From assembly GCF_002966125.1 (NCBI RefSeq), contig NZ_CP027062.1:620001-684000 (forward strand): 64,000 nucleotides of DNA, written 5' to 3'. Below, in pieces: positions 17,025 to 26,428 of the stretch. The notes beneath the pieces are model-generated. The model searched no databases, had not been told where the DNA came from, and saw nothing but the letters and a program-made list of their open reading frames with translations. Source of the stretch: Pukyongia salina. GTDB lineage: Bacteria > Bacteroidota > Bacteroidia > Flavobacteriales > Flavobacteriaceae. Every line of letters begins with the position of its first letter. Position 1 is the first letter of the stretch. Position numbers and translations under genes: made by a program.

Positions 17025-19541
17025 ATGACGATAACACTACTACACCGAAAATTCCTACTAATTCTTTTCTTTGTCTTCAGCACTTCCCTGCTGCATGCCC
17101 AAGTAGGAATCAATACAACTGCCCCCGGTACCGGGGCCATGTTGGATGTAACAAGTAATAACAAAGGTATATTACTTCCTCGTGTCGCCTTATCGGCCAC
17201 GAATAGTAGCAGCCCAATCACACCGGCTCCTTCTACAAGCCTTTTGGTCTATAACACCGCAACTGCGGGATCTGGAGCAACTGCTGTTACGCCCGGATTC
17301 TACTTCTGGAGTGGAACCGCCTGGATTCCTATCATTGGGAACGACTGGAAACAAAGCGGTAATGCCGGAACTAGCCCCGCAGCAAATTTTGTGGGAACTA
17401 CAGATAATTCGGATCTAAGTTTTAGAACCAATAACACCGAGAAATTCCGAATCACCTCTAATGGTCGTCTAAGATCATATACAGATGGCACAAGCGGTTC
17501 TCCTGCGTTCTCCTGGGACAGTGATACTGATACAGGATTCTACAGGTCTAATCCGGACGAATTCTCTATAGTTACAAATGGTAATTCCCAATTAACTATT
17601 GACGCCAGTGGTAATTTACGTGCTAATAGCGCAGGTACCGCGGCTAATCCGCTATTTGGATGGTCCGGTGATCCCGATAAAGGGTTCTACAGCCCGGGTG
17701 CCGACCTTCTCGGCCTGGTAACAAATGGAACCGAAAGATTTCGAATTCCCAATACTAACCAGGTACACGCCATGTCGAATGGTATAAATACAGCTCCTTT
17801 TTACAGCTGGAATACGGATACAGACACCGGACTTTGGATCAGTTCGGCCGACCGACTTAACCTAACAGCGGGAGGTCTTGAATTTTTAGAGCTACGGGAA
17901 GATGCAAACGATCAACTGGTAATTAATGATACCAACGCAGATATCAACACCAGAATTGCTACTACCAATAATAGCAATACACTTTTCGTGGATGGAGCAA
18001 ATGATAATGTTGGACTAGGAACAGGTGCACCTAACACAAGTGCACAATTAGAGATGAGCGATACAGATCGAGGTATTCTTATTAACAGGGTAGCCTTAAC
18101 TTCGAGAGCAGTAGCGAGTCCGGTAACATCGCCCGCCACAGGCTTGCTGGTTTACAATACTGCAAATGCCAGTAGTGGAGATACCGAAGTTTTACCTGGT
18201 TTCTACTATTGGAGTGGCAGCGAATGGATCGCCATGGGGGGAACTGGTGGTCGTGACTGGTCATTGGAAGGAAATGCAGGCACTAGTCCTGTACAAAATT
18301 TCATCGGTACTACAGATGCTACAGATTTTGTACTACGCACCAACGACACCGAAAGAATGCGCTTTCTTGATATTGGAACCGCAGGTATGGGATCTATGCC
18401 ATACACCAACGTGGTTTTACGCGTTAACGACGCATCCCATCCTTTCGGCATCGTTTCGGAAACGTCCAGTAACGGAGCCTCTGTATGGGGAGCCGATTCG
18501 GGATCGGGGATAGGAATACGAGGAGAAAACACGGGAACTGGTATTGGTCTTTACGGTTATGCCGCCAATTCCCACGGTGCTTATACCTATACCACCTATA
18601 CAGGTAGTTCCTTCCTTATAGGAGGGATCCAGGCCTGGGGTGGTGGTGCAAACGGTGCCAATGGGGTGCTGGCCGTTGCAGATCAGCTATCATCCTCAAG
18701 ATCCAATATGGGATTAAGAGCTGTATCTGGTAGTACTACTTCCATTTCTACAAACCAGATTCTCAACATAGGTGTTAACTCTAACGCCACAGATCTCGCC
18801 ATCTATGCGATGACGGAAGGCCCTATTACCTCCTATAGTAGTATAGAGGCAGCTCGCTATCAGACCAATTATACAGGAAATGCTCTCACGGCAGATGCAA
18901 GGGACCCAAGAGCGCAACTTGCCGGTTATACTAATTCCAGTCTTGTAGGAGGTGGTAATATGTACTACGGTGGATATTTCTATAGTGGAGGGTCCAGTTC
19001 CAACTCGTCTTACGCCTATGCAGGTGCCCGATATAACAACACCAATTACAAGATCATTGGTAATGGTGCAGTTTCCACAATTGTTCAGGACACAAACGGT
19101 GACAAAAAAGTGATGTTCGCTCCGGAAGCTCCGGAAGTTCTGTTCGAAGACTATGGCACAGGACAACTTGTAAACGGAACAGCGAATATTTCTATCGATC
19201 CGATCTTTACAAATAACATCGTTGTAGACCAGGATCATCCATTAAAGGTGTTCATTCAGCTTGAAGGCGACTGCAACGGCGTGTACGTGACAAATAAATC
19301 TGCTAGCAGTTTCACTGTAAAGGAGCTTCAGAATGGGACATCGAATGTAACTTTCTCTTATCATATAGTTGCAAATAGGAAGAATGACACAGGATCTACG
19401 GAGAACAGCTCTAACTACAGCGATCTAAGATTCCCGGATGCACCGGATGAAATTGGCCCAGAAACATTGGATGCCAGAGAATTACAAAAGTATAAGCCGG
19501 AGCAAAACACTTTACAAAATAAACTAACGTCTAAAAACTAA
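17025..19541 (+). CDS. Large exported modular surface protein, two VGI-type N-terminal modules
   Basis: 838 aa. The ATG at 17025 was chosen because it gives a signal peptide ending LLHAQ and lies 26 nt after the promoter element; an upstream in-frame start at 16947 would precede that promoter. The mature protein starts VGINTTAPGTGAMLDV and continues KGILLPRVAL...LVYNTATA...GFYFWSGTAW. A second copy of this module is near residues 325-410 (VGLGTGAPNTSAQLEM, RGILINRVAL, LLVYNTANA, FYYWSGSEW). Between them are repeats of the type GNAGTSP...GTTDN(S/A)....TN.TE(R/K)(F/M)R. It ends without a T9SS sorting domain. The module recurs in four further genes downstream. Probably cell-surface or adhesive; function unknown. 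Confidence 0.75.
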   Translation: MTITLLHRKFLLILFFVFSTSLLHAQVGINTTAPGTGAMLDVTSNNKGILLPRVALSATNSSSPITPAPSTSLLVYNTATAGSGATAVTPGFYFWSGTAWIPIIGNDWKQSGNAGTSPAANFVGTTDNSDLSFRTNNTEKFRITSNGRLRSYTDGTSGSPAFSWDSDTDTGFYRSNPDEFSIVTNGNSQLTIDASGNLRANSAGTAANPLFGWSGDPDKGFYSPGADLLGLVTNGTERFRIPNTNQVHAMSNGINTAPFYSWNTDTDTGLWISSADRLNLTAGGLEFLELREDANDQLVINDTNADINTRIATTNNSNTLFVDGANDNVGLGTGAPNTSAQLEMSDTDRGILINRVALTSRAVASPVTSPATGLLVYNTANASSGDTEVLPGFYYWSGSEWIAMGGTGGRDWSLEGNAGTSPVQNFIGTTDATDFVLRTNDTERMRFLDIGTAGMGSMPYTNVVLRVNDASHPFGIVSETSSNGASVWGADSGSGIGIRGENTGTGIGLYGYAANSHGAYTYTTYTGSSFLIGGIQAWGGGANGANGVLAVADQLSSSRSNMGLRAVSGSTTSISTNQILNIGVNSNATDLAIYAMTEGPITSYSSIEAARYQTNYTGNALTADARDPRAQLAGYTNSSLVGGGNMYYGGYFYSGGSSSNSSYAYAGARYNNTNYKIIGNGAVSTIVQDTNGDKKVMFAPEAPEVLFEDYGTGQLVNGTANISIDPIFTNNIVVDQDHPLKVFIQLEGDCNGVYVTNKSASSFTVKELQNGTSNVTFSYHIVANRKNDTGSTENSSNYSDLRFPDAPDEIGPETLDARELQKYKPEQNTLQNKLTSKN

Positions 19542-19588
19542 ATGCCATTATACATTAACTAATAACAAACCAAAACTAGTAAGTAAAC

Positions 19589-19627
19589 GGCACCCGTTTT
19601 AAAGGATAATTTACCTTAGCGGGTGCC
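19589..19627. repeat. Inverted repeat between surface-protein units
   Basis: GGCACCCG (19589-19596) and CGGGTGCC (19620-19627) are perfect inverted repeats around 23 nt that contain a smaller AAGG/CCTT pair. It lies 47 nt after the stop codon of the 838-aa protein. No T-run follows on the plus strand, so termination there is uncertain. Confidence 0.5.
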
Positions 19628-19747
19628 AAAATTAAGTTCAGAAAAATTATAGATACAGCCAATCATTGACATGACCGAAAATATGCTACTTTACCTATTT
19701 CGCATCTAATATGTAGCATTTTTCGTACATTTTGTGATATTTTGTGC

Positions 19748-19796
19748 ATTTCATCGATTATTTTATGTTTTAATCGATTATGTTGCGTATAATTGT
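19748..19796 (+). promoter_or_regulatory. Shared 49-bp promoter element, copy 2
   Basis: TCGATT at 19754-19759 and 19774-19779 (20-bp spacing), then TATAATTG at 19788-19795. First 12 bases and last 9 bases are identical to copy 1 at 16951, while the spacers differ, which points to conserved function rather than recent duplication. The ATG at 19825 is 28 nt beyond. Confidence 0.68.
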
Positions 19797-19824
19797 GATG
19801 CCCAAAATGTTTAATGTCATTGAT

Positions 19825-20637
19825 ATGAAGCAATTTAACCTACGAAATTACGCCCTCGCCCTTTTTTATGCAGTGGGTTTTTATTCTTACACAGTAGCCC
19901 AGGTTGGGATCAATACCACGTCTCCCAACGGGATTCTCGAAGTAGCTAATCCTACAGGTGCAACACATGGAATAGTTCTTCCACGAGTTGCTCTTACGGC
20001 AACCAACGTTGCAGGACCTGTTTTAAATCCACAGGGAGGTGCCCTGGCAGTTGGTACAGTAGTTTATAATACTACGACAACCACCACAGGATCCAACGAC
20101 GTTTATCCCGGAATATATGTTTGGACCGGGACCGAATGGTTTAACAAATTCACTAAGAAACACCAGGAGTATTATACACAAACCTCCTTCTTTCAACCAG
20201 ACTCTAATGCCGGTTGGCAGAACGTCCCCGGATTAACTTCTCAAACCTTTACCGCAAACTACACAGGTGCATATAAAATTGAAGTGAGTATGAACTATGG
20301 AAGTGGTTACATTAACGATGTTTCCGCAGGCTGTGATGTTGCCTATCAACAGGGGCAATTCAGGTTTAACTTTAACGGTACCAATTACTATGTGACCGCA
20401 AAGGCTCAAGCTTCCCAAGAGCCTTCAGGAACCAGATATTACGCAATATGGGAGCAATATTCTTTTATAGAGTATGTAAGCCTTGTAGCCGGGACTAACT
20501 ATACCTTCACCCTTTCCTTCGATCAGGCAAATTCGCCAGGTTTCGTTAACAATGGAAACTCGGGATCAGGTCTTGGGTATATGGGAATTCCCGATCATGT
20601 TCCCTGCTCTGTTGAATTTACATATATAGGTGAATAA
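19825..20637 (+). CDS. Exported surface protein, VGI-type module plus beta-sandwich domain (paralogue A)
   Basis: 270 aa from the ATG at 19825; earlier in-frame ATGs at 19798 and 19807 lie too close to the predicted promoter. Signal peptide ends TVAQ. The N-terminal module reads VGINTTSPNGILEVANP, GIVLPRVALTATNVAGPVLN, VVYNTT and GIYVWTGTEWF. The C-terminal domain of about 130 residues is shared with the next two genes: FTANYTGAYKIEVSMNYG, a GQFRFNFNGTNY strand, LVAGTNYTFTLSFDQ and a closing VPCSVEFTYIGE. This looks like an all-beta sandwich, perhaps C1q/TNF-like, but that is a guess from pattern. No T9SS signal. First gene of a four-gene unit. Confidence 0.75.
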   Translation: MKQFNLRNYALALFYAVGFYSYTVAQVGINTTSPNGILEVANPTGATHGIVLPRVALTATNVAGPVLNPQGGALAVGTVVYNTTTTTTGSNDVYPGIYVWTGTEWFNKFTKKHQEYYTQTSFFQPDSNAGWQNVPGLTSQTFTANYTGAYKIEVSMNYGSGYINDVSAGCDVAYQQGQFRFNFNGTNYYVTAKAQASQEPSGTRYYAIWEQYSFIEYVSLVAGTNYTFTLSFDQANSPGFVNNGNSGSGLGYMGIPDHVPCSVEFTYIGE

Positions 20638-20651
20638 AAAAACAACTAACG

Positions 20652-21461
20652 ATGAAAAATAATACGCTATTACATATTTGTGTTCTGTTTTTTCTGGCTG
20701 GTATAACCACTTTTGCCCAGGTTGGGATTGGCACCACTTCACCAAAAGGAATTTTGGATATAGACAGTAGTACTTACGGTGTAGTTTATCCAAGTGTGGC
20801 ATTAACCGCTACCAATGTGGCAGCACCGGTGGTAAATCCTTTAGGTGGAGCACTGGCGGTTGGAACAACAGTTTTTAACACTAATACAACAAATACAGGT
20901 TCAAACGATGTTGAACCGGGAATTTACTCCTGGGATGGCTCCCAGTGGATAATTCACTTCTTTAAAAGGCAACAGGAAATGTATCCGCAAACTTCTGTTC
21001 TAAGAAGTTCGGCTGCTTTGGGATTCCAGGACGTACCTGGAGTGGGTGCTGCCGATCTAAGAACATTTACAGCAAATTATTCCGGTCTATATCGAATTGA
21101 AGTAAAACTTACCTATGGCGGTGGAAATATGAATACCACAACCGATGTTGAAACCACCATGACCGAAGGCGACTTTAGGTTTACATTCGATGGTACAGCT
21201 AATATCATAAAAGCTAAATCTTTCTCAACATATAACGCTCATATTAGCGGAGGAAGACAATTTGCAGACTCGTGGGTCCAAACCACTAAGACATTTTATG
21301 TAAATCTGGTCCAGAATCAGTCTTACATTTTTTCTTTGGAATTTGATCAGTATACGGATGCAAAATTAATGAACGGAGGAAATTTAGTAATTACAGACGG
21401 AAGGGGATACGTAGGAAGTGAAATCCCATGTTACATCGAATTCACCTACCTGGGTGACTAA
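20652..21461 (+). CDS. Exported surface protein, VGI-type module plus beta-sandwich domain (paralogue B)
   Basis: 269 aa, signal peptide ending TTFAQ. N-terminal module: VGIGTTSPKGILDIDSS, VYPSVALTATNVAAPVVN, TVFNTN, GIYSWDGSQW. C-terminal domain: FTANYSGLYRIEVKLTYGGG, EGDFRFTFDG, NQSYIFSLEFDQ, IPCYIEFTYLGD. Same architecture and almost the same length as paralogue A, 14 nt upstream. The strong conservation of the ends and divergence of the middle suggest duplicated genes under diversifying or relaxed selection. Confidence 0.75.
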   Translation: MKNNTLLHICVLFFLAGITTFAQVGIGTTSPKGILDIDSSTYGVVYPSVALTATNVAAPVVNPLGGALAVGTTVFNTNTTNTGSNDVEPGIYSWDGSQWIIHFFKRQQEMYPQTSVLRSSAALGFQDVPGVGAADLRTFTANYSGLYRIEVKLTYGGGNMNTTTDVETTMTEGDFRFTFDGTANIIKAKSFSTYNAHISGGRQFADSWVQTTKTFYVNLVQNQSYIFSLEFDQYTDAKLMNGGNLVITDGRGYVGSEIPCYIEFTYLGD

Positions 21462-21496
21462 AAAACTTTGATATATACTATTAAACAATAGCTATT

Positions 21497-22321
21497 ATGA
21501 AATTAACGATCAAATCTATATTCGCCCTCGCTACGCTATTTCTTGCAGTTACAGCTCTACAGGCTCAAATCGGTATTGGTACCGAGGCTCCTCAGGGAAT
21601 GCTGGATCTGTCTAATAGCAATTCGGCCGGGTTTGTATTTCCAAAAGTAGCCCTCACAGCCGATAATGTTGCGGCCCCTGTAACTAATCCTCAGGGAGGC
21701 GCACTGGAAGTAGGAACCGTGGTCTTTAATACCGCTACTACTACAACCGGTGCTAATGATGTTTCTCCCGGTATTTATGCCTGGAATGGTTCCAGGTGGA
21801 ACCCTCAGTATTTAAGACAAGACTCTGCTTTATTCGAGCAATCTCCATTAGACCTGAGAACGGTTACCGGAGATACTTCGTATAATTCTGGTTCTTCAGA
21901 CTGGGTAGATGTACCTGGTTTAGGCGCCGGATCTACTTTTACAGCCAAATATACAGGAACATATAAGGTAAAAGCCAGTTTTAATTTTGGTGGCGGACAA
22001 GTGGTAACACCTTCTGCTGGTAATATTATGATGGCCACCATGGAAGGGCTTTTTAGATTCACCTTCGACGGAAGCAGCAATCTTATATACACACACTCCT
22101 ACTCACTATATAACAACCCTACATATCAGGAACAATTTATACATGACTCTAATTTTATCCAATACGTGAATTTAACAGCCGGACAAACCTATAATTTCCG
22201 GCTTGAAGTCGATGTTTTCGTTGCAACACACTACGTTAACGGAGGAAACTCAGGTACCGGTAGAGGTCATGTGGGAATTAGTATCCCGTGTGCTGTAGAA
22301 TTTACTTTTATCGATGAATAA
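21497..22321 (+). CDS. Exported surface protein, VGI-type module plus beta-sandwich domain (paralogue C)
   Basis: 274 aa, signal peptide ending ALQAQ. N-terminal module: IGIGTEAPQGMLDLSNS, VFPKVALTADNVAAPVTN, VVFNTATTTTG, GIYAWNGSRW. C-terminal domain: FTAKYTGTYKVKASFNFGGG, EGLFRFTFDGSSN, AGQTYNFRLEVD, IPCAVEFTFIDE. Third member in tandem, 35 nt after paralogue B and 37 nt before the T9SS cargo gene. Confidence 0.75.
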   Translation: MKLTIKSIFALATLFLAVTALQAQIGIGTEAPQGMLDLSNSNSAGFVFPKVALTADNVAAPVTNPQGGALEVGTVVFNTATTTTGANDVSPGIYAWNGSRWNPQYLRQDSALFEQSPLDLRTVTGDTSYNSGSSDWVDVPGLGAGSTFTAKYTGTYKVKASFNFGGGQVVTPSAGNIMMATMEGLFRFTFDGSSNLIYTHSYSLYNNPTYQEQFIHDSNFIQYVNLTAGQTYNFRLEVDVFVATHYVNGGNSGTGRGHVGISIPCAVEFTFIDE

Positions 22322-22358
22322 GAACTTTACTTTAAACTTTATAAATACACCCCGTATT

Positions 22359-25300
22359 ATGAACAGATACTTACTTTTCGCTTTACTGATCAATTTCAGT
22401 CTGGTAACTGCCCAAACACCATGTTCTGGTGGTATGGCAGGAAGCTATCCTTGTGACGGCCTAACACTTCAATCATATTTATCACTTTCTCAGTTAGGTG
22501 CGTCTTCAGGAAACGATTCCTGGGGATGGACAGATCCTTTAGACCAAAAGGAATACGCCATCGTTGGACTAAATAACAGTACTTTCTTTATAGACATCAC
22601 CGATCCGGTGAATCCAAGAAGACTAGGAAGGCTGATGACACAAACAAGTAATAGCGCCTGGAGAGATGTTAAGGTTTACAACAACCACGCATTTATTGTA
22701 AGTGAAGCATCTGGACATGGTATGCAGATCTTTGATCTAACAACATTAAGAGGACTTTCAACCAACCCCAACAGGATTTTCTCAAATACCGCTCATTACA
22801 ATGGTTTTGGAGATGCCCATAATATTATTATTAACGAGGACACTGGGATTGCCTACGTGTTAGGTGCTAATATCTATAGTGGAGGCCCTCATTTTATCGA
22901 TATCACCACCCCTGCTAGTCCGGTGAGTTTAGGTGGTTATTCTGCAAGAGGATACACCCACGATGCGCAAGTTGTAATCTATGATGGTCCTGATCAGGAT
23001 TACCAGGGTCGTGAGATTTTCATTGGAGCTAATGAAGACGAGATAGTATTATTGGACGTTACCAATAAGGCCAGCGTTACCGTGATTTCAACTATTACAT
23101 ATCCTAATTTTAGCTATACACACCAGGGATGGTTTACCGAGGATAAAAGATTTTTTATTCTTGGAGACGAAACCGATGAACAGGGTTACGGTTTCAATAC
23201 GAAAACTATCGTTTTAAATCTTGATGATCTGGACAACCCTAATATAGCTTTCAATTACTACGGGCCTACTGCCGCGATCGACCATAACGGCTACGTGAGA
23301 GGGAATAGATTCTACCAGGCCAGTTATGGAGCCGGTTTGAGAGTTATTAAACTTGGCGACCTGGACCAGGGAGTCTCTGCAATGACCGAAGTAGATTATT
23401 TCGATACATGGCCTTCCAGTAATTCGGCTACGTTCAACGGTGCATGGAATGTATACCCATATTTCCCCAGTGGAAACCTGATCATTAGTAATTACAATAC
23501 CGGATTCTTTGTAGTGAAAGATCCGAACTTTGACGAAACAGACCCAACCGTTGTTTGCCAGAATATTACGGCAACCTTGAACAAAGCTACGGGAACCGTA
23601 ACTATTAACGCAAATGATGTTGATAATGGTTCAACAGATAATATGGGTATAGTAAGTATGTCTCTTGATGGACAAACCACCTTTACTTGTGCAGATGTTG
23701 GTAGTGTGTTTAACGTTACCCTAACTGTGGAAGATGACTATGGAAACAGATCGTCTTGTGTAGCCCAGGTAACTGTGGCTGCTGAAACTACCGAGTTTAG
23801 CGGCGGGTCATGGTCTAACGGAGTTCCTGATATTGGTAGTAACGCGAAGATCGCCAGTGATTATGATACGGGTGCAGGCGCAAATACCAGTTTCGATGCA
23901 TGTTCATGCGAGATCGATGCCGGACGCACACTTACTATTCAGGCGAACGATTACATAAATATCGAAAAAGACATTACAGTTAACGGGAACCTGATAGTAA
24001 AACATCAGGGAAGCGTAGTGCAAAGTGATGCTACCGCTTCAGTAATAAAGAATGGAAGTATAGACGTTGAATTAACCACACCTCCACTGAAGAATCGTGA
24101 TTTTATGATCATGGGAAGCCCCATGACCACCGAAACACGCACAGGTGTATTTAACGGGGCGTACAATGTACAGGCTTATACTCCGGCTAATTTTATTCCT
24201 CATTCGGGCGTTCCGGCTGGAGGAACCAATTTTGCCGATGATAACTTCGACGACTGGAACCCGGCTAGTGGGACCATTACCCCTGGAGAAGGCTTCCTGG
24301 TTTATCCGCAAGCAGCCTATAACGATCCGGCCTATAACGGACCACCACCTGTCTCAACCCTGCAATTCGATATGAATTACACCCTGGGAACCCTAAACAA
24401 CGGTACAGTAACCAGATCCATTATCTTTAATGGCCTGGGGTCAAACCCGGACGGAACACCGAACATGCTCGCAAATCCATACGCATCTCCTATCGATGCC
24501 AGTGCATTTGTAAATGATAACGCCCTGGTGAACGAAGTATATTTCTGGGAACACCTAACAGCGCCCAGTGCAGCCATCCCAGGAGCGAACACAATTAACG
24601 TTTCCATGGACGATATCTCTATGTACAACGGTACAATGGGGGTACCCGCAGCAAACGATCCCGGTACATCCACCACACCTAATGGAGTGATCTCTACCGG
24701 ACAAGGATTCTCGATCAAAGCTTTTGGAGCCGGAACAGTATCTTTTACTAATAGTATGAGACTCACCTCCGGTAATACCACCCTGCGTAATCCCGAAGGA
24801 CTAGAGAAAATGATACTGAAAGTGGAAAACACTCAATTTGACGTTCGCAGTTATGCCGGTATTGCATTTAGACCTGATGGTAGTGCACAATTGGATGCCA
24901 ATTTCGATTCTAACAGACTTGCCACCATAATTTCCCTTTACTCACATCTTGAGGACGGTACCGAGCAACTGGGTATTCAAACCCGTGAAACCTTCGATGC
25001 CGAAATTAAGATCCCAATGGGCTTTAGCTCACAGGTGGAAAGTGAAACTAATTACGTGATATCAATTTCCTCTTTGGAAGGTAGTGTCCTTCCGGGAGTA
25101 ACGGTATACCTGATCGACCACAGAGAGAATGTAATAACCGAACTAAGTGCCAACGACTATGAGTTTACCAGTGGACAAGGTACCTTCGACGGTAGATTTA
25201 CACTTCAATTCGAACAGGACGGATCCTTAGGTTCTGTAGCTAACAAACTCAATAGTGTTGTGGTTTATCCTAACCCGGCTGATAACATTATTAATATCAG

Positions 25301-25484
25301 CTCACCGGCTACATACCTAAAAGCCATCGAAGTCTACGATGTTCGTGGAAGAAGACTTTCTGAAGAAATCGATGACAAACAAAATTCGGTATCACTTAGT
25401 GTGACTAATCTCGAAACAGGAATCTACTTTGTGAAAGTGGATACCGAAGTCGGTTCGGTGACCAAAAAGATCATAAAAAAATAA
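22359..25484 (+). CDS. Choice-of-anchor-B / HYR-type secreted protein with T9SS sorting domain
   Basis: 1041 aa from the ATG at 22359, giving signal peptide MNRYLLFALLINFSLVTAQ; an ATG at 22314 overlaps the preceding stop. Residues of about 20-395 resemble the choice-of-anchor B / LVIVD-type propeller (YAIVGLNNSTFFIDITDPVN, HGMQIFDLTTLRG, YTHDAQVVIYDGPDQDYQGR). About 400-490 is a hyalin/HYR-like beta domain (CQNITATLNKATGTVTI, VDNGSTDNMGIVSMSLDG). The large middle region is a presumed beta-rich stalk. The C-terminal 75 residues are a T9SS type A sorting domain (VYPNPADNIINI, VYDVRGRRL, GIYFVKV, KKIIKK). It should be exported through the outer membrane by T9SS. Last gene of the unit, followed by a strong terminator. 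Confidence 0.85.
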   Translation: MNRYLLFALLINFSLVTAQTPCSGGMAGSYPCDGLTLQSYLSLSQLGASSGNDSWGWTDPLDQKEYAIVGLNNSTFFIDITDPVNPRRLGRLMTQTSNSAWRDVKVYNNHAFIVSEASGHGMQIFDLTTLRGLSTNPNRIFSNTAHYNGFGDAHNIIINEDTGIAYVLGANIYSGGPHFIDITTPASPVSLGGYSARGYTHDAQVVIYDGPDQDYQGREIFIGANEDEIVLLDVTNKASVTVISTITYPNFSYTHQGWFTEDKRFFILGDETDEQGYGFNTKTIVLNLDDLDNPNIAFNYYGPTAAIDHNGYVRGNRFYQASYGAGLRVIKLGDLDQGVSAMTEVDYFDTWPSSNSATFNGAWNVYPYFPSGNLIISNYNTGFFVVKDPNFDETDPTVVCQNITATLNKATGTVTINANDVDNGSTDNMGIVSMSLDGQTTFTCADVGSVFNVTLTVEDDYGNRSSCVAQVTVAAETTEFSGGSWSNGVPDIGSNAKIASDYDTGAGANTSFDACSCEIDAGRTLTIQANDYINIEKDITVNGNLIVKHQGSVVQSDATASVIKNGSIDVELTTPPLKNRDFMIMGSPMTTETRTGVFNGAYNVQAYTPANFIPHSGVPAGGTNFADDNFDDWNPASGTITPGEGFLVYPQAAYNDPAYNGPPPVSTLQFDMNYTLGTLNNGTVTRSIIFNGLGSNPDGTPNMLANPYASPIDASAFVNDNALVNEVYFWEHLTAPSAAIPGANTINVSMDDISMYNGTMGVPAANDPGTSTTPNGVISTGQGFSIKAFGAGTVSFTNSMRLTSGNTTLRNPEGLEKMILKVENTQFDVRSYAGIAFRPDGSAQLDANFDSNRLATIISLYSHLEDGTEQLGIQTRETFDAEIKIPMGFSSQVESETNYVISISSLEGSVLPGVTVYLIDHRENVITELSANDYEFTSGQGTFDGRFTLQFEQDGSLGSVANKLNSVVVYPNPADNIINISSPATYLKAIEVYDVRGRRLSEEIDDKQNSVSLSVTNLETGIYFVKVDTEVGSVTKKIIKK

Positions 25485-25502
25485 CCAGATCTCAATCTCG
25501 AT

Positions 25503-25538
25503 AAAAAAGCCTGAACTGATGTTCAGGCTTTTTTTTTA
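25503..25538 (+). terminator. Intrinsic terminator
   Basis: AAAAAGCCTGAAC and GTTCAGGCTTTTT form a long stem with a TGAT loop followed by a T-run. It ends the surface-protein operon. Confidence 0.9.
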
Positions 25539-25685
25539 CGCGTACGTTTTTTACTGCCTTTTTACTTATGTACTTACAAATCAACGGATTATTTATACAT
25601 ATACTCGAAAAAAAACATGAATCCACGGGAATAATTCTTCTATTATTAAATCATTTTATACATTCATAATTCATAAATGTGTTTT

Positions 25686-26428
25686 ATGAAAACAATTAAC
25701 TCCCCCGACCCCCAAAATTGTTTTCGATTTTCTTACTGCTCATATTTACTATTGCCGGATACGGCCAGGTTGGTATTGGAACAACAACACCTAACAGTAA
25801 CGCATTGTTAGATATAGATGCTTCTATCAATGTGGGAGGTGTACTTTTACCACGAGTAGCACTTACTTCTTCTGGTGGTGCTGCACCACTTTCATCTCAT
25901 GTTGCAGGGATGACCGTATACAATACGGCAACAACTGCCGATATTTTTCCAGGAATCTACACAAACAATGGATCCAGGTGGATGCGTGTTGAAGATTCAT
26001 CTCCAGCGGCTCATTCTGTTTCCCTCGCAACCGATATCCAAATTTCGAGTGCGACCTTTGCAAATGTACCCAGCATGCCAACTCTTACATTTACTGCCAG
26101 AAAAAGCTCGGTTTTGGTTATGCTAACTGCATCCGGTTTCGGTTATACCAACTCTATGGCCGCAGTTCAATTAAGAGTTCGAAATGTTACTTCGGGAACT
26201 ACGATAGGCGGAACCAATAATAAGATCCAAAGCTATGATGATGTTACAGGTACCGTAACTACCTGGTCTGCATCATTCTCAAAATTGGTGACGGGTTTAA
26301 CCATAGGGACGACATACACCTTCAGCGTTCAAGGGCTGGTAGGAGGTATCCTGGGAACACCGAACGCAGCTATTTTTCCGGTTACAAATCCCGATAACCA
26401 GCATATGACATTAACCGTTATACAATAA
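25686..26428 (+). pseudogene. Fifth VGI-module exported protein, frameshifted in its signal peptide at a poly-C tract
   Basis: The reading frame from 25718 to 26428 encodes GYGQVGIGTTTPNSNALLDI, GGVLLPRVALTSS, TVYNTATTAD and GIYTNNGSRW, the same module as the proteins at 17025-22321, followed by a different beta-rich domain. The only start in that frame near the signal peptide is a TTG at 25718, giving MFSIFLLLIFTIAGYGQ without a charged n-region. An ATG at 25686 lies 32 nt upstream, one base out of frame; between them are two C5 runs and an A4 run. One extra base there would give the lysine-bearing start MKTINSP joined to the hydrophobic core. It may be a sequencing error, a phase-variable switch, or a TTG-initiated gene. 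No copy of the shared 49-bp promoter was found upstream. Confidence 0.6.

Noticed and set aside
18714-19238. 174-aa open frame on the minus strand inside the surface protein
   Set aside because: Composition is a shadow of the repetitive Ser/Thr/Gly-rich gene on the other strand; no recognisable domain.
23492-23680. Minus-strand 62-aa frame inside the T9SS cargo gene
   Set aside because: Shadow frame within a well-supported coding sequence, no start context or motif.
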